A DNA stretch of 64,000 nucleotides. Origin: Spirogloea muscicola. Its lineage: Eukaryota > Streptophyta > Zygnematophyceae > Spirogloeales > Spirogloeaceae. Where the stretch lies: positions 1,160,343 to 1,224,342 of the forward strand of contig WELB01000011.1 of assembly GCA_009602725.1 (NCBI GenBank), in the 5' to 3' direction. Numbering within the stretch: the stretch's first letter is position 1; each line of letters begins with the position of its first letter. This document shows, piece after piece, positions 44,357-59,305 of this stretch. The notes under the pieces were generated by a model. It saw only the letters and a list, made by a program, of their open reading frames with translations. It did no database searches and was not told the DNA's origin. The position numbers were made by a program, and so were the translations under genes.

Positions 44357-45081
44357 CGGTGCGCACGGGGCGGTGAGCGGACAGGAACACACGACCTGCT
44401 GCGGAATGCAATGTTTGGCATCTTTGTCGAGGCCGGTTACACGGTGGCGCTCGAATATACCAGCATCATGCCTCCGACCGCTGGGGCGGATGGCTGCATA
44501 GCAGCGCCAAACGCTCGTCGGAGGAGGCGGGCTACGCAGGCTGCCCAGCGGCGGGCGCACAGGAACGGAATATGGCTTTTCCAGCCCCTATCCTCAATGG
44601 GCGAGCACTACCTTTGAAATACTCGGACCACCAGGTGGGAGACGAGTTTGTTCCACTGGCAGTCGACGTGCACGGAGCTTTTGGCTTAAAACGGCTTGAC
44701 TTGCTTCACTGCCTTGCGCAGCGTTCAGCAGCCTCGGGCAGCAGGGCGAGCAGCCCGGCTTCAATGTCGCCGGGTCCCTCGCTCAGGTCTTCCGAATGCG
44801 TTTGGCCATCTCGATGCAGCGGTCCCTTGCCTTCGCGGTTCACTTGCGCGCAGGCCGAGCTTTGGCGGCGGCCTCCGGCTTCCGTCATGGCGACGTCTTT
44901 CCGCCGGCTAGCTACTCAGACTTGCATCTCCTGACTAGAGGTTACTGAGCGTTCCCTGGCTGATGTCTTAGTCCTTCGCACTCCGGCTCCTTCAGACCTT
45001 GTCCTTTTTCTTCTATGGGCGAGCTCATCTTCTTTGGGCTGGCCTTTGCCAGCCACCAGTCAATCTGGCCGCGCTTTCTTA
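44357..45081 (+). mobile_element. 5'-truncated LINE copy, family A, coding plus 3' UTR
   Basis: Carries GGERTGTHDLLRNAMFGIFV, EAGYTVALEYTSIMPPTAGA, then LKYSDHQVGDEFVPLAVDVH, GAFGLKRLDLLHCLA and, after frame changes, SYSDLHLLTRGY with the stop at about 44945. The UTR ends GGGCTGGCCTTTGCCAGCCA...GCCGCGCTTTCTT. At about 44575-44614 a minimal family B end (TTTTCCAGCCCCTATCCTCA, GGGCGAGCAC) interrupts the coding sequence. The coding part has several frameshifts. Confidence 0.8.
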
Positions 45082-45300
45082 AGCAGCTACGAATCACTCA
45101 GTAACCCCTGCTAAGCAACCGCAGATCAGAGATGCTAGGCTCCTGGATGGGGGTTGTGAAAAGCCAGCCCGAGAGAAAGCCAGATTGACAAAAAGAATGG
45201 ACAAAAACTCAAAGAGCCAAAAAAGGTGCCGAAAAGAAAACTACCCAGCTAGACACAAGATGACGCAAAGTAGGAGCTCACTTCTTCCTTCAAAATAGAA
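45082..45300 (-). mobile_element. LINE tail fragments downstream of family A copy
   Basis: 45082-45150 matches the family B C-terminal codons and stop region (CAGTAACCCCTGCTAAGCAA). 45150-45260 holds tail-like pieces (GTGAAAAGCCAGCCCGAGAG, AAAGAATGGACAAAAACTC). Beyond about 45260 the sequence is not recognisable. Confidence 0.55.
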
Positions 45301-45913
45301 GAATGGACGATTCCAGGGGAATACTAGAGAGAAAACTACAACCTCCCTGTGCCGAAGGGGCCGGTGCTTTCAGTGCCGTTGCTAATTAGAGCTTAGTTAA
45401 GTGCTTATCCCACGTGGTACTTGTATCAAATATGTAAAAATTGCAGCGATATGCAACCTCTCCGACCTTGTCAAACTCTTGTCCTCGCCCCTTGATACAC
45501 ACTCCATTCTATTTGAATGAGCTTACATTTGTTTCAGCTCGACCACTCTCAGCCTTCATTGCTGTCAGTCAGGTGGCTCTCAGTTGACTTTCAGTTGGCT
45601 TCCCCGTGCGCGCTGCCGCCGCCGCCGCCGCCGCCGCCGCCGGGTGCGGCCTCCTGCGGGCCCGCGTCAGCTGCCCGTTACGCTGGAGCGCTCGCCTGGA
45701 GCTTGGGACAGCTCGACGTGCTGCCGGGCGCAGCTCACAGGCTGCTGATTGCCCCCTCTGTGCCGGCCAGTCATAGTACTCCCGGAGGGAGCACTTGCGC
45801 GCCGACCTGGAGCTTCTGAGCCCGCGGATATTTAAGCTTTGCTCAATCAGAGTAGCTTCAGGGGCATCAAGGCTGGGTTCTGTCCTCTGAGGGATTTTCT
45901 TGATGCTTGTGTA
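45301..45913 (+). promoter_or_regulatory. WDR6 upstream region with TATA-like site
   Basis: No gene recognised. It contains a (CCG)n tract at about 45617-45645 and a TATTTAAG site at about 45829, roughly 85 bp before the chosen ATG. The spacing is plausible for a core promoter but untested. Confidence 0.35.
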
Positions 45914-48900
45914 ATGGTAGTGGGTTTTACCAATTCCGAATATGTTGGGGATGTCTCTGCCCTCTGTTTTGTGAGTTGGACACACACAAAGCAGGACAGC
46001 GTGACACGTGAGCTCACTTTGCTAGCAGGTGAGTGACTGATTTTTTCATATTATGCTTCAATCACAGTAGTCTATCCTTGTCCAGGTTAAGGCTGAAGAG
46101 TGCAGTTTGGGAGCTGGTGACCCCCTCCTCCTCGGCCACAGTAGCCCGTTATGGTTAGCTGGCGCACGCAACGAGCAGCAGTCATGATTTTGCCTTAAAA
46201 CCAGGACTCACTGCACCTGGGACAGCCTTCCTTCTATGATCCAACTTAGGGGTTTCAACGGGAGGGGTTTGAGGGTTCAGGGTTTGAAGGTCGTAGGTCT
46301 GGTCAGAGTTTCTGGTTTTGGGATGCTTGCAGACGTGGTTTGAGCAATACTGACATTATACATTCCCTGAGAGACTTTTCTTTATTTGCAGGAGTAGGAG
46401 GTCACCTCTTGTGGTACCATATTCAATCTGGCCGGCTACTGCATTCGTGCTCGATTTTCAGTGGCATTCGGATACATGGTATACATGGCCCTGTAAATGG
46501 TGATACCTTCCCTCATACTTGGGATCAGGCTGAGAGGGGGCTTAAGGAGAGCTCTGAGGAGAGGACAGGTGTTGCGCCAAGTCGGCAAGGCGAGGGCGAA
46601 GAAAGGAGAAAGCAATTGGTGGTCGTATTTGGAGAGAGGAAGCTGAAAGTGGTAGGAGTACGTCCAGCACATAGCTATGACCAAGAGGAGGAGCTGGAGG
46701 TAGTGAGTAGCTTACCAAGGCTGAGTCATTGGATCCTAGACGCCAGACTTCTGTATGTGAGTCCAGACTCCAACTCTTTTGAAATCACCACTCATCATGG
46801 TTCAGCCTGCCAAGTCCAGATCTGAAAGCCCAATTCTTGCTCGTGACATATTGTTGACTATCTGCAAATTCCTTGGCACGCCCATGCATTGTCCTAAGAC
46901 ATTAGCAGGTCAATGTCGCATCATGCCTTGCATATCAGACCATGTAATTTTCATTAGCTAGTAGCATACACAAGAAGGCCCGCAGCCATGTGACCTTGCA
47001 TCCATGGCTTCAATAGACCTTGCTGATGACTCAATAGACCTGGCTTGTCTCTAATCAATCAGGACGACTGGCCTGTACGCGAGGAAGGCTCAATGTGGCC
47101 ACCCTTCCTTGCAGTTGGTTTGACCAACAACACCGTTGAGATCTGGGAATGGTCCATACCATGCAGAGTCTTACAAGTGGCATGCTCTGGCAAGTGAGCA
47201 TACTATGGTTTGTCATCCAGGATAGTCGCACTGCAGTGGAAAAAGAGTTCTCCTTTTCATCTTTGGGCAGATGCAGAAGAGCCTGCAATGCCTAGATTAA
47301 TAAATCAAGGCATTGTTGCTCTTCCTTCTGCTATGTCATTCTAATCTTGCATAATGTGCCACTGGCTTGAAACACTGAAGCACTAGTCCTTGATGCCATT
47401 GCCATATGGGTTGAGATTGTAGACAATGTGTATGTCAGTACTGGCAAGCTTGTTACGTAGTTTCAACTTATGCAATACCTGCTGAGTCTAATTCTTGACT
47501 CAGCAGGGAGTCTGCAGAGTGTCTCTTTCTGTGGACTCACCAATGACGTGCCATGCCCGTATAACTGGGGTCAAAAACAAGGAAGACTAGAATCTCATTT
47601 ATTGTACTGCCTTTGCAGAGCCGTGTTTGCTGTATTCGCTAAGTTTGTGGGGTTCCTCTTTAGAGTTACTGAAAGTCGCTGGTGGGACCATATACAATAA
47701 GGTTGGCGCATCCACCTATGCATCATACAGACAGATTGTGCTTACCAAATAGCTGATATCTTAGTACAGCTGAAAACTGTACTACAGGCATCCTTAGTGA
47801 CATGAGGTATACATATGGTACAGTCAGTTGTTCTGTCATCATTGGCAGGCGCGGAGTGCACAGCATCAATTACTTAATGCTTACCAATCCCTAACCTATG
47901 TTGGCGGGCTTTTCCGCACATAGGAATGTTTTACCTCATTCCTAATTTACATTGTTGAGGTTCTGGTTGCGCAGGTCCAAATCTGGAAGGTCACAGGCTC
48001 ATATGGTGGAGGTTGTGTACCAGCAGCTCTTGCAGCCTCCCAACTTGACCAGCATATCATGGGAGAAGAACTTCCAACACAAGGAGGCGTACTTGATTGT
48101 ACAGCAAGTGATGCTACAACCAATACCTCACATCTGGAGGGGAGCTGTAACCTCCACCAAGGTGCCCTACCCAGAAGGACGTCTTCGTGCATGACGAGAA
48201 CAGCAGTGCCACTGCATCACCTAGAGGGTCACGAGGGCTCCATACACCGATTGAGTTGGTCCTCTGATGGGTGTCTGCTGGGTTCAGCCTCAGATGATCG
48301 CAGGTATTCAATGATGTCAATGTGGCTGTGTTCCTCTTACTTTGTGCACCTCTTCTTTTCCTAATGGTTTGGTCGCCTAATTTTATTCGAAGGAGTTCAG
48401 TCGTACCCTTGTTGTTGATGCCTTGGTCACAATAGTGGCACCTAATTGTCAACCTATGGCCTTCATCAGAAAGAGCAGGTACATCTGCACCTGACATTTG
48501 CAATGGGGATCACATGATTCACAGAGTTCATGCTCGCCCTGCATTTCAGCGCAAGAATCTGGCGCTTCAGTGGAAGCCAATCTGAGGCACCAAGTTGCGA
48601 GCAGGACACTCGGCGCGACTTTGGGATTGTGCAGTAAATGAGCAGGTCTGTTGCTTACCAGAACGTCAACTCAAAGTGCTGACTACAAAGCCCTCTTGCT
48701 GTTTTTCTTACTGCTGGCACTGACGTTTTCGCCTTCGCAAGGTGGTCGGGAAAATTGTACTCCCTGATGGACCACTTTTCGGTGCTGATCTTTGACTCAG
48801 ATCACTGTGACAGTCAGTGAGGACTGCACTTGTCGGGTCTGGACACCATCTGGCGACCTCCTGCGCATCATCCGCGGCCACCAGTGAGTTGTAGCACTTA

Positions 48901-51900
48901 GGTTTTGTTCAGATATTTGTACCATACTCATGAGTAGTTGTCACTGATACTGTGGATATGGTGACTGACCGTCATGCTTACGTGACGCTATTATCGTGAT
49001 TGCTGCCTTGAGTAAGTCCATCTTCAGTGAAGTACTTAAGCTGGTGGTCACTCTGGCATCACTCCATGTATAGCAAGCTCCATTGGCCATCTTAATCATA
49101 AGACCAAGGTGGGCTTGGATTTTTGTGCAGGGGTCGAGCTATATGGAGATGCATATACGATCCTATAACAACTTGCTTACTGACGGGGGGCGCAGATGCC
49201 TCCGTCAAAGTGCACATCCTTGCCAAACAGGCACTTACAGGCGCACTGGCTACTGCATCAGCTAAACATCAGCAGTCAGGCCATCAAAAAGCAGCTGAAT
49301 TTCATGTTTCTGTTGCTGATCCTTTAGCAATCAAAGTAGACTGTTTTACTGAGCACCATGAAGCTCATGTGGAGCATAAATGCAGGCAGAGATCTCCTCC
49401 TTTATTGCCTGGTCGTGACTGCAAGGTGCTATGTCTGAGCAGCCATGTGCAAGTTCTATAATTTTGAAGTAGGCTTATAATCCGATCATGCCGACCAATC
49501 AGTGCTTGTTATTGTCTATGCAGTAAGACTGAGTATGTACGATGCCTGGCGCTTGCAAATTATCATATTCTTTATGTTGCCACCAATTTGGGCCTCTTAC
49601 ATCGCTACACAATTGCCACAGCTCAGTGGGCCACAATTGTACCAGCGGTTCTTGAGGCAGGCAGAGGTCCCATAGTCACGATGGATGTTCTCAATGGGTG
49701 TTATGACCACAACCTGTCAGCAGCTCGAGCATGTACAGATTCTTGCAGCATTGAAGATTTTGCACTGAGGTCACCTGCGTACCCTGGAGAGTCAACTGAA
49801 GGTGGTGGTGCTAAGACGCACACAATCGCCTATGGAGATGGAATGGGATATGTCACTGCCGTCTGCATGACTGCTGAGGCAGCGATTCAGATTATCTGGA
49901 GTTGCAGGTGGCAAAGCTACGGTCAACGGCAGCTTCTTGGGACGTTCTTCTGCAGGAAAGCAGGGAACAGGTGAAGACCATTGCATATATGAGTCCAACA
50001 TCTTCAGTGCTAGGTCGTGAGTCTGTTTGTGGAGTCCCTAGTATGAGGCACATCAGTGCTTGCTGTATTTGGCCATTGTAGTCAATCTTTTAGCCTGATG
50101 TCACTAAAGATGGTGCCTGAGTGATATTGGCCAGTGCGATTGCTCAGTGTTGAGCAACCAGATTGCTGCCGCAAGAACATGAGACAACTCAGTGATTGTC
50201 TGTTATTTTCTAAGGCATTGGTCTGCCACGGCTATATGCACATGCAATTGTGAGATGCATGATGAACTGCATAGTAACATAGTATTTGATGGGGTTGAAG
50301 CCGGAGGACTGCTGCCACTGGAGCACGGAATAGAGTGGAGATTTTCACGATTCAATGTTTTGAAAATTGTCGTACTTGATATGCAGCGTGACCTTTTGAG
50401 TGATTCAGAAGCCTCTAGCTCCCACAGCTTACCTATGCAAGTTGATCTTTGTTGTTTCACAGGACAGTATTTACCACAGATCCTTTTGGTACATTAACAT
50501 GGTGGGCACTTGAGAGGCTTATCAAGTCCGAGGAGGAGAAACATATGCAACGTCATCCCTTACTCACTGCAACAAGGGCTTTTACTTTCCCATCGCCTTT
50601 TGGGGCACGTATATTGTGTCTGGATCTGTGCAAGAATAAGGAGGTACGTAGCAGTGGCCTTGGGTCCTTGCACTTGAGACCTGGCAGGCAGGCTTTACTT
50701 TGATGCAATTTGGCTGCCAAGCAAGGCTATTTTCTGCGCTGCTTGGCTGTTAGACGGTGGAGGCACAGTCATCCTCTGTCACTTAGTCCCAGGATCCCTC
50801 CACTTGATTTCCTTGCGCAGCTTCTTGTCTGTGGCGACCAGAAAAGCAACATCCTTGTGTTCTCTTGCCCAGCTGCCGAGCTTGCCAAATCTCCGCCTAC
50901 ACTTGTGGCCATAACTAAAGCTGCACATGGTATATCAGCAATTCTTTCAGTTGCAATTTCAGAAAACATATGTGATGTTGAAAAGATCAGCATTTCCTCG
51001 GTGAGCAGGCTCGTTGCACAGAAAGTATCAAGCATGAGTTGCAGCTACGCTATCAACATTTGTGCTTATCTGTGACTGCCATTTCGTTGTTGACTTTTTC
51101 CTCCTATCCACATTATGGCCAACTATGCTACCTGCATGCCTGCTGATCCCAACTTCTGGTTACCTCGCGTAGACAGGGAGAGATGGCTGCATATGCCACC
51201 ATGTTCATCACAGTCAAGCATCTACAGGAAAGGCGGCAGCGATGACATGTTTTAGTGTCGAGCCAGTGCCAGGGATCACTGTAGTGGAAGCTGTGGTGAC
51301 GAAACAAGGCATGCCAGAGATAGAGGAGAATGATCATGAGCGCATGGCAGTGGGCTTCTCTGCGTCTGATTTTCTCATCTGGAGCCTCTCCAGCCAACTT
51401 GAGGTAAGCTAGTCTGACGAAATTTAGCTGATTGCTCTCTATGGTTCTTGCTTCTGATTTTCCTAAATCAGCAGCTTGTTGAGAAGCCTGCCACAAAGTG
51501 CAGGGCATCCTTGTCGTTGAAGTGATATCCAGCCCAACAGATGTCTTAGTCAGGTAGCCGTTGATACACATAATACACATAATACACATTGATACACAAA
51601 ATGTTCTCTTGTGAAGCTCCTGCGTGTCCCCTGTGGTGGGTGGAATCGCCCACATTCTGTTATTGTGGATAATTTACAAGCCTTCCGCCATTGTTTTGCA
51701 TATATCAAGGTTCAGTCCTTGTGCTGCTAGAGATGGTGTTACACTCCTCATTTAATGACCTGTTTGATTAGCAGAGTCAGAGACTTGCTTGCACCTTCAT
51801 CAGTTGTGCAATCTTAAATGTTTTAGACTTATCTTGTGCAGCAGATTGGCACACATTATTGGTGAAGATGCACAACCAACAGCAACATACAGTCACCATT

Positions 51901-54900
51901 GTGACCCTAACCCTACTTAGAGTTGGAGAGCCAAAGAGGTTACAGGCAGAGAATTGTCCTCAAATGAATGACTTGGCAAGCTTTTGAATCCTATTAGGTC
52001 TGTGCTTTTGAATTCACATGGCAGGATCAGAACATCCGTATACATCGTGAGGTGCCCAATCCTGCACATCAAGAAGATTCTTGTAGTGGGCAGGTTGTAC
52101 ACCCACGGTCTTTTCAGCTCCAATATCATGGGAGAGAGATACATACCGCTTCCTTCATAAGGCCACCAGCAAGGCACAGTACTCAAGGAAGTGGCCAGCT
52201 TCAAGTGTCCTATATTTTGACAGGATCAGAAGATGGTACAGTAAGGACCATCAAGTGAGGCCGATGATAACTGGCTCTGCATGCTTCAGATTCATATGCG
52301 AAGTGGGAAATGCTTATCCTTGTTTATCGTACTTGATACCCTGATACTACCGGACCATGTTGTAAATGTTGAATAATTCCAATCTGCTTTACTTGCGATC
52401 TATCAAAAGCTTTACTCTGATGCACTATAATTCGGTGCATGCTTGTGAAGATACTTTGCAGATGCAAGGACCAGTCAGCAAAAGCTGTGCTTTGCAAAAG
52501 TGCTAGGAGAGCTGGCAGGTGGTGCACCTGTAAGAGCAAGTGCTGTGGCAACAGAGATTGGCCAAGTGGTAGGCGAAAGTGTTGTATCATTGTATGTGAC
52601 GCCATCAGCAGATGGACAGGCCATCAGACCATCCGTGATCACCGTGACTGCAGGAGCCAAGGAAGGCATGGCCTGCTGGTCGCATGAGTGGGTGCAAGTT
52701 GCAGTGAAAGATGTTGGCTTGCGCTTGCCAGAAGTCAGCCCTCTCTCAAAACCACGACCCTATGAGCTTGTTTCGGGCTGGGTGAGCACATTCAGACCAG
52801 CAAGGTCAAAGAAGAGTCCAGCCCCAAAAGTCGAAGATGTGTTAGTTGACGACTTACTTATTTCTCCTGATGGGGGCTCATCTCGAAAGGGAGGCGATGC
52901 TGTGAAAGCGGGAGCATCAGGCTTTGAAGATCAAGAGCTGCCGCCCATTCACAGTGCTTCTAACACTAGGCAAGAGCAGAATGACCAGCGTATCATGGCA
53001 ATTACATCTTTCAGTGTTGGCAGCATACAGTCCCGGTGAGTCACACTCTTTGTTGACACGCAGTTGATGACCTGACATGAGTGACTCCAATAGAGAACAG
53101 AAGTAGGTAGTATCAGTATTCACTTCCAAGCACAATTCACCCATCTATTGACTTACATATCTTGGGTGCACTTTTGCTTTCACGTGCTCTTCATACTTTC
53201 TGAGGCATGGATGGTAGTCACTGCATGCAGATCATTGATTGTGTACATCGTCGCAGCCGTCTCAGACGCTCAACTTCGACTCCATGTATTCCATGCTGCA
53301 ACAGATACATGGTAAGATTTTGTTGCTTATGAAGCACTGGTCCGTCTTGTTCAGAAGTTGAGAACAGGGGCGCTGCTTTGATTTCACAAAGAAGCCAAAG
53401 TATGCACCATAGTGGACTGCACAAAAGGCGAGCTCTTTATGCCACATGAAGTGCTAAAGAAGCCCAAGCAGGAATTGAGTGGGATGAGCTCGTATAGACA
53501 GTAGTGATGTGGCTCAAATGCTGGTGGCTAGTCGTCCATTAGCTGAGCTCAATGTCGTCATTTACGCCAGGGCTACTCATTGGTGTGCACCTGTGTTCCC
53601 TGAACCAGGCACCTGCTTGCTGTACTATGTCATCATGCAGCCCCTGTGCTCTCACTCGCGCACGTCATATACTCCAAGAAGAAGCACAAAGCGTTGAACA
53701 GGCAATCTCAGGAAGATCTGCTTGGTAAGAGCTGTGTGAGCATGACCATCCTGATGCAGATGAGCTTGCAGGAACCATTGAGCATGGTGATTACACTAGT
53801 TGATCAAGACTGTCACTTCATGTGTCATTTGCCTTTTGCTGCAGAGGGGCACCGCTTGGAGGATCTGGCATTCATCGTCTGCAGTGGCGCCACAGATGGT
53901 GCTGCCGCCATCTGGGACGTCACATCCTCTGTCAAGTTCTTCCTGTCAAACACTGAGTCCTTTGTTTCTGAGCCACCCACTTCAGCCAGGCTTCCGCTTA
54001 GGGGCCGAGGCAGTCAAGGTGGGAGCCAGCCTAAAGCCTCCCGCACGCGCCGTACTGTCTGGCAGAGACAGCACATGGAAGATGTACACGGGGATGATCT
54101 GTTAAGGATAGCGCAGAGTCACCAGGGTGGTACTCCACTCTCTCGCCCTGCTCAACCTGTTGCCAAGACCAGCGTACAGCTTCCAGACTCCGCAGAGAAT
54201 AAAGGATGGTGCAAACAGTCAGCCAATTCATGCACGCAAAGAAGTGTAGACGCAACAGCTACAGATGCTGGCCTTGATCGCATGCAGGAGCTGGCTTCTG
54301 CGGTCAGAGTGCAGGGGGCAGCTGAAGTGGGCTGTCCAACGGCGTCCGCCAAGACAGCAAGATGCGTGATTGTACTGAGGCCCGTTCTGGTCCTTGACGG
54401 CATCCATCAGTCAGGCATCAATAGCTTGAGCATGGCTCCCACTCATTTGAGCCTGAGCTGCAAGCAGCTTGATAACCAGCAGCAAGATGGGCCCCTGACT
54501 CCGGGGGGGCAACTGACTTTAGTGACTGGTGGCGATGACCAAGCAATCCATCTGGCTGTGCTGCAAGTGAATCGTGAAAATTCGACTTCTCAGGTAGCTC
54601 CTCAAGGCCAGGATGTAGAGCTTTCGCTGCTTGAATCTGGCTTGAATGTGCAGCAGATGGTGGTGCACTGCATACATCGCAGATTACTTGCGAATGCGCA
54701 CTTCTCCTCTGTGAAAGGTACGCCCTGCCGTAAATTCACCATCACAATGAATACTTTGCAGCACACGGTGCAGCACAGGGTGCCAGATAGCCTACTTTAG
54801 CATGACTTGCTGGCATGAGGTGCATGCTGCTCATAGACTTGCATTGGGATATACACATGGACGAGTATCGACTAAGACCTTCTGTCCATGATGCTAGATC

Positions 54901-55329
54901 TGCTTCTGTACATGCCACTGCAGGAGTCTGGACAGATGGCAGGTTGGCTTTCTCAGCAGGTCTTGACCAGCGATTGCGGTGCTGGCACCTTCATCACGTG
55001 CTGATGAGCTCCCGAGGCGAACCTGAACACCAGGCAACAACAACAGGACTTTCCACAAGCGAGATCCTGCTTGAAGAAATCACAAGTTGTGTTCTCGATG
55101 TGCCTGACATTGGAGGACTGGATGCAGAACCAGCAGGGTAAGTAGCATACATGCACCTCAGCTTTGATGTGCATATACATCTGAGTGCGCACTCTCATGT
55201 GAGCTATTCAGAGCTTTGCACAGCTTACAACGACTTCATACAACTGACCCAGCTCCTCTATCCCGCAGTGAAGATCATCGGATTGCGGTTGTTGGCCGAG
55301 GCTTACAAGTTCTTACTTTTCACCTTTGA
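45914..55329 (+). CDS. WDR6: WDR6-like WD40 protein (tRNA 2'-O-methylation cofactor)
   Basis: WDR6 (yeast Trm734/Rtt10) partners the FTSJ1/Trm7 methyltransferase for Nm34 of tRNA anticodons. The first in-frame ATG is 45914 (MVVGFTNSEYVGDVSALCF). Exons continue VGGHLLWYHIQSGRLLHSCS (46391 on), FLAVGLTNNTVEIWEW (about 47105-47150), VQIWKVTGSYGGG (47976 on), HHLEGHEGSIHRLSWSSDG (about 48210-48265), SEDCTCRVWTPSGDLLRIIR (about 48815-48880), AIWRCIYDPITTCLLTGGAD (49135 on), YVRCLALANYHILYVATNLG (49530 on), and later LTVVTGGDDQAIHL-type and GVWTDGRLAFSAGLDQRLRC repeats (about 54520-54980). The last exon reads EDHRIAVVGRGLQVLTFHL and TGA at 55327-55329. A Ser/Thr/Pro-rich insert lies at about 54000-54250. 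TGTAA, the green-algal poly(A) signal, lies about 33 bp after the stop. Confidence 0.9.
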
Positions 55330-56279
55330 CTAAAGTGTGCATGCAGAGGTCCTCAATTTTTGGTGTAACACTGTTGCGCTCATTGTAAGCGAGTGACCTA
55401 ATGGCCTTCTAGACTTGACATTCAATTTGGTAAAAAATTTCAGAAATTAGCTTACATGTGCAACATGCTTCTCATTGATTCTGTGATATCTATCATCATT
55501 CCTAAAGGAATAAATTCATATCAGTGCCCCAAATGGCTGCTCCCTCCTGCAGCGTGCTTACTGGTCACATACTTGTGCTTGATCTCTGGATAAGATATCC
55601 TTAGTGTACAATGCTTGCGCTGTACGACTGTAGTGTTCAATGACTCATTCCGAATTTCAGGCAGTACTTACTGTGTGCCATGTATAGATGCAGTTTGTGG
55701 GTTTAAACCCAATGGAGCCAACGGCAGCTCGCAGTGCGCCGCGGACCAGCAGTGTCGGGCGCCGGGCAGCTGGGTTGCCATGGCGGAGCTCGGCGGGCGG
55801 CGCTGCGGGCGAGCAGGCCAGGCGGGGCCTGTGGGCTGTGGGGAAGCGCGGCTGCTGGTAGTGGAAGAGCGGCTGTGAAAGCCAGGCCGGTGCATGCAGA
55901 TGGTTTCATAAGTCCACTAGCGGAGCCAACGGCAAAGCAAACAGGGCGCTCTTCGTAAATCGTCTCAGTAACCCCCCTCTTCTTGCCTCTGTACTCGGCC
56001 ATGCAGGCCCTCCATGAATAATTTCACACTCCTTATTCAAACAGGCTTTTCTGTATCTGGGGGAAATCTCACTGCTAGCTCGGAAGGGAAGCCGGGGAGG
56101 GGGCGAAGACGGCGCGGACGGGCGCCCATGCACGCCAGAAGCGCGACCCACCGGCACGTAGCAGCGCCTACTTGCCGAACACTTGCCGCCACGCGTCCCG
56201 TGCTCGGCCATGCCCCGCACTTTCTCGGTGTTGGTCAACGTTTTGTTGCCGGCGCGTGCTCCCCGCGCAGAGAGGGAAA
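55330..56279. other. WDR6 downstream spacer with a type G LINE tail
   Basis: 55330-55690 is AT-rich with no gene seen. 55700-55870 is GC-rich with unassignable open frames. 55846-55930 matches the type G tail in minus orientation (GCGGCTGTGAAAGCCAGGCC, GTGCATGCAGATGG). 55930-56279 shows nothing I can name. Confidence 0.45.
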
Positions 56280-56295
56280 TAGCGGAAATAGAAGA

Positions 56296-56502
56296 ACAAC
56301 GTGCTCGCCCCTCGAGGATAGGGGCTGGAAAAGGCAGCCCAAAAAGAATGAACAGAGTACGAGAAGGGGGCCAGGGGAAGCGCTAAGAAAAACAAGCACA
56401 GAGAGAAACAAAGCAGCTACGGATTACTCAGTAACCCCTGCTAAGCAGCCGCAGATCAGAGATGCTAGGCTCCTGGAAGTGGGTCCCCTGGCCAGAATCC
56501 TC
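56296..56502 (-). mobile_element. 5'-truncated LINE B copy with 16-bp TSD
   Basis: TAGCGGAAATAGAAGA occurs at 56280-56295 and 56503-56518, exactly flanking the copy. In minus order it carries the codons for a few residues before SDLRLLSRGY, the stop and the 3' UTR with CCAGCCCCTATCCTCGAGG. Four to seven extra bases (GAGGAT) sit at the 5' junction. Confidence 0.9.
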
Positions 56503-56579
56503 TAGCGGAAATAGAAGAGCTCTCTCTCGCCTCCCTTTCGGAAGCGCTTCTTTGCCCCGGCCCCTTCGAACTCTGCGCA

Positions 56580-57949
<1,370 letters not shown>

Positions 57950-57950
57950 N

Positions 57951-59305
57951 CGACGGATCCAAAACAGCGCTCAAGAACACACCGACTTGAGTGGCCACTG
58001 GGTGCTCAAAGTAATTGTTTAGTGGCCGCAGGTCAGGGAATAATGTCCAGGTACCGGGCAAGGAGAGGGCGAAAGCGGCTGGCTGTGGGCTGGACCGGGA
58101 GGGGCCGGCCGGAGAGCGCGATCACGTCGCCGGACAAGACCGGCGCGGGCCGCGGCCGGCGGACGGCCGGGATGCGCGGGCGCGGCGGCGCGCAGCGGCT
58201 GCATGCCGTCCGATGCGGCCGGCGGGAGGCGCTGCTCCCAGCCCCAGCCGCCGGCCGTCCCGTCACGGGGGAGGAGCTGCAGGCAGGCGCCGGGGTGGGC
58301 CAATAGAAGCAGCAGCTGCTCTTTGTTGAAGGCAAGTGGCTGTCGATGAAGTGGCTCTCCCAATGAGGGCAAGGGCTGTGAAAAGCCAGCCTGAAAAGGA
58401 TTGACAAAGGGTCGAATGGGCCACAATGACGGAGGGGCTGTCGAAGGCCAGCTCAATGGAATGGGCAAGATCGGAGGAGCGTGTGTCGGAAGTGAGACTG
58501 GAAGCGGGCAAAGCAAAGAGCCGTCGGGAGGAGGCCGGGGGGTAGCTCGGCCACGGGGCGCGCGCAGCTAGAGGCTAAGGCAGCGGCTGCTTGCGGAGGC
58601 GGCGGGGGAACGAGGGCCGAAGCGTGGACAGAAGGGGGGGGAGGGGGGGGCGTGCGCAGATGTCTGGGCCGGCCTGGCGAGGGGCGCGTCGGGAGAGCAG
58701 AGCAGGCGAGTCGCTGCGGAATGCGGTGATGAGTTATTTGTGGGGGAAGGGGGGCTGAGGTGGGAGGTTGCAATGACTTGTCGAATCGGAAGAGGGGAGG
58801 GGGTTGCGCTGGAAGGTGGGGGAGGAAGGCGAGAGGAAGCTTGGAGAGGCGGCGGCGGCGAGGGCGGGACGGCCTCGTCGCGCCGAGGGGTGGGAGGGGC
58901 GGGGGTCAAGAACGCGGCTGCGCATATCCAAAGAGCGGCTGTAAGAGCCAGCCAGGTGCATACAGAGGGTGTTCATGACTACATCACTGGAGCCACAGGC
59001 GACGCAAACAGGGCGCTCTACACTTCGGACGCCCGTGTCAGCAGCAATAGGAAACAAGATTAGCGGAGAGGAGCTGGAGGCGAAGGGGAGAGCAGGCGGC
59101 CGCCATTGATTCTCACGCGCGCACGCCGAGGAGCTCCCCGAACCGGCGGCTGGTCGCTGTCACCGGGGCGGGGCGGGGCGGCCCGATGCCCCCCAGCCCC
59201 ACCTTCCCTCCCGATCGCCCCGCCACCGCCTCCTAGCGCCCTTGGCCCCGCCGTCGCGCCCCGGCCGCCGCCAGCGCCGCCGACCCTGGCTGGCCCATAC
59301 TCGAC
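57951..59305. other. GC-rich spacer with LINE tails, upstream of the AM1-like gene
   Basis: 58040-58310 is very GC-rich without a recognisable product. 58345-58465 has two minus-orientation tails (GGGCTGTGAAAAGCCAGCC; GGGGCTGTCGAAGGCCAGC). 58500-58900 is purine-rich and GC-rich. 58907-59000 is a type G tail in minus orientation (GCGGCTGTAAGAGCCAGCCA). 59050-59305 probably holds the promoter and leader of the next gene. Confidence 0.5.

Noticed and set aside
45517-45819. Plus-strand open frame as first exon of WDR6
   Set aside because: It is Pro/Ala-rich from a CCG tract, lies upstream of a TATA-like site, and has no similarity to the WDR6 N-terminus.
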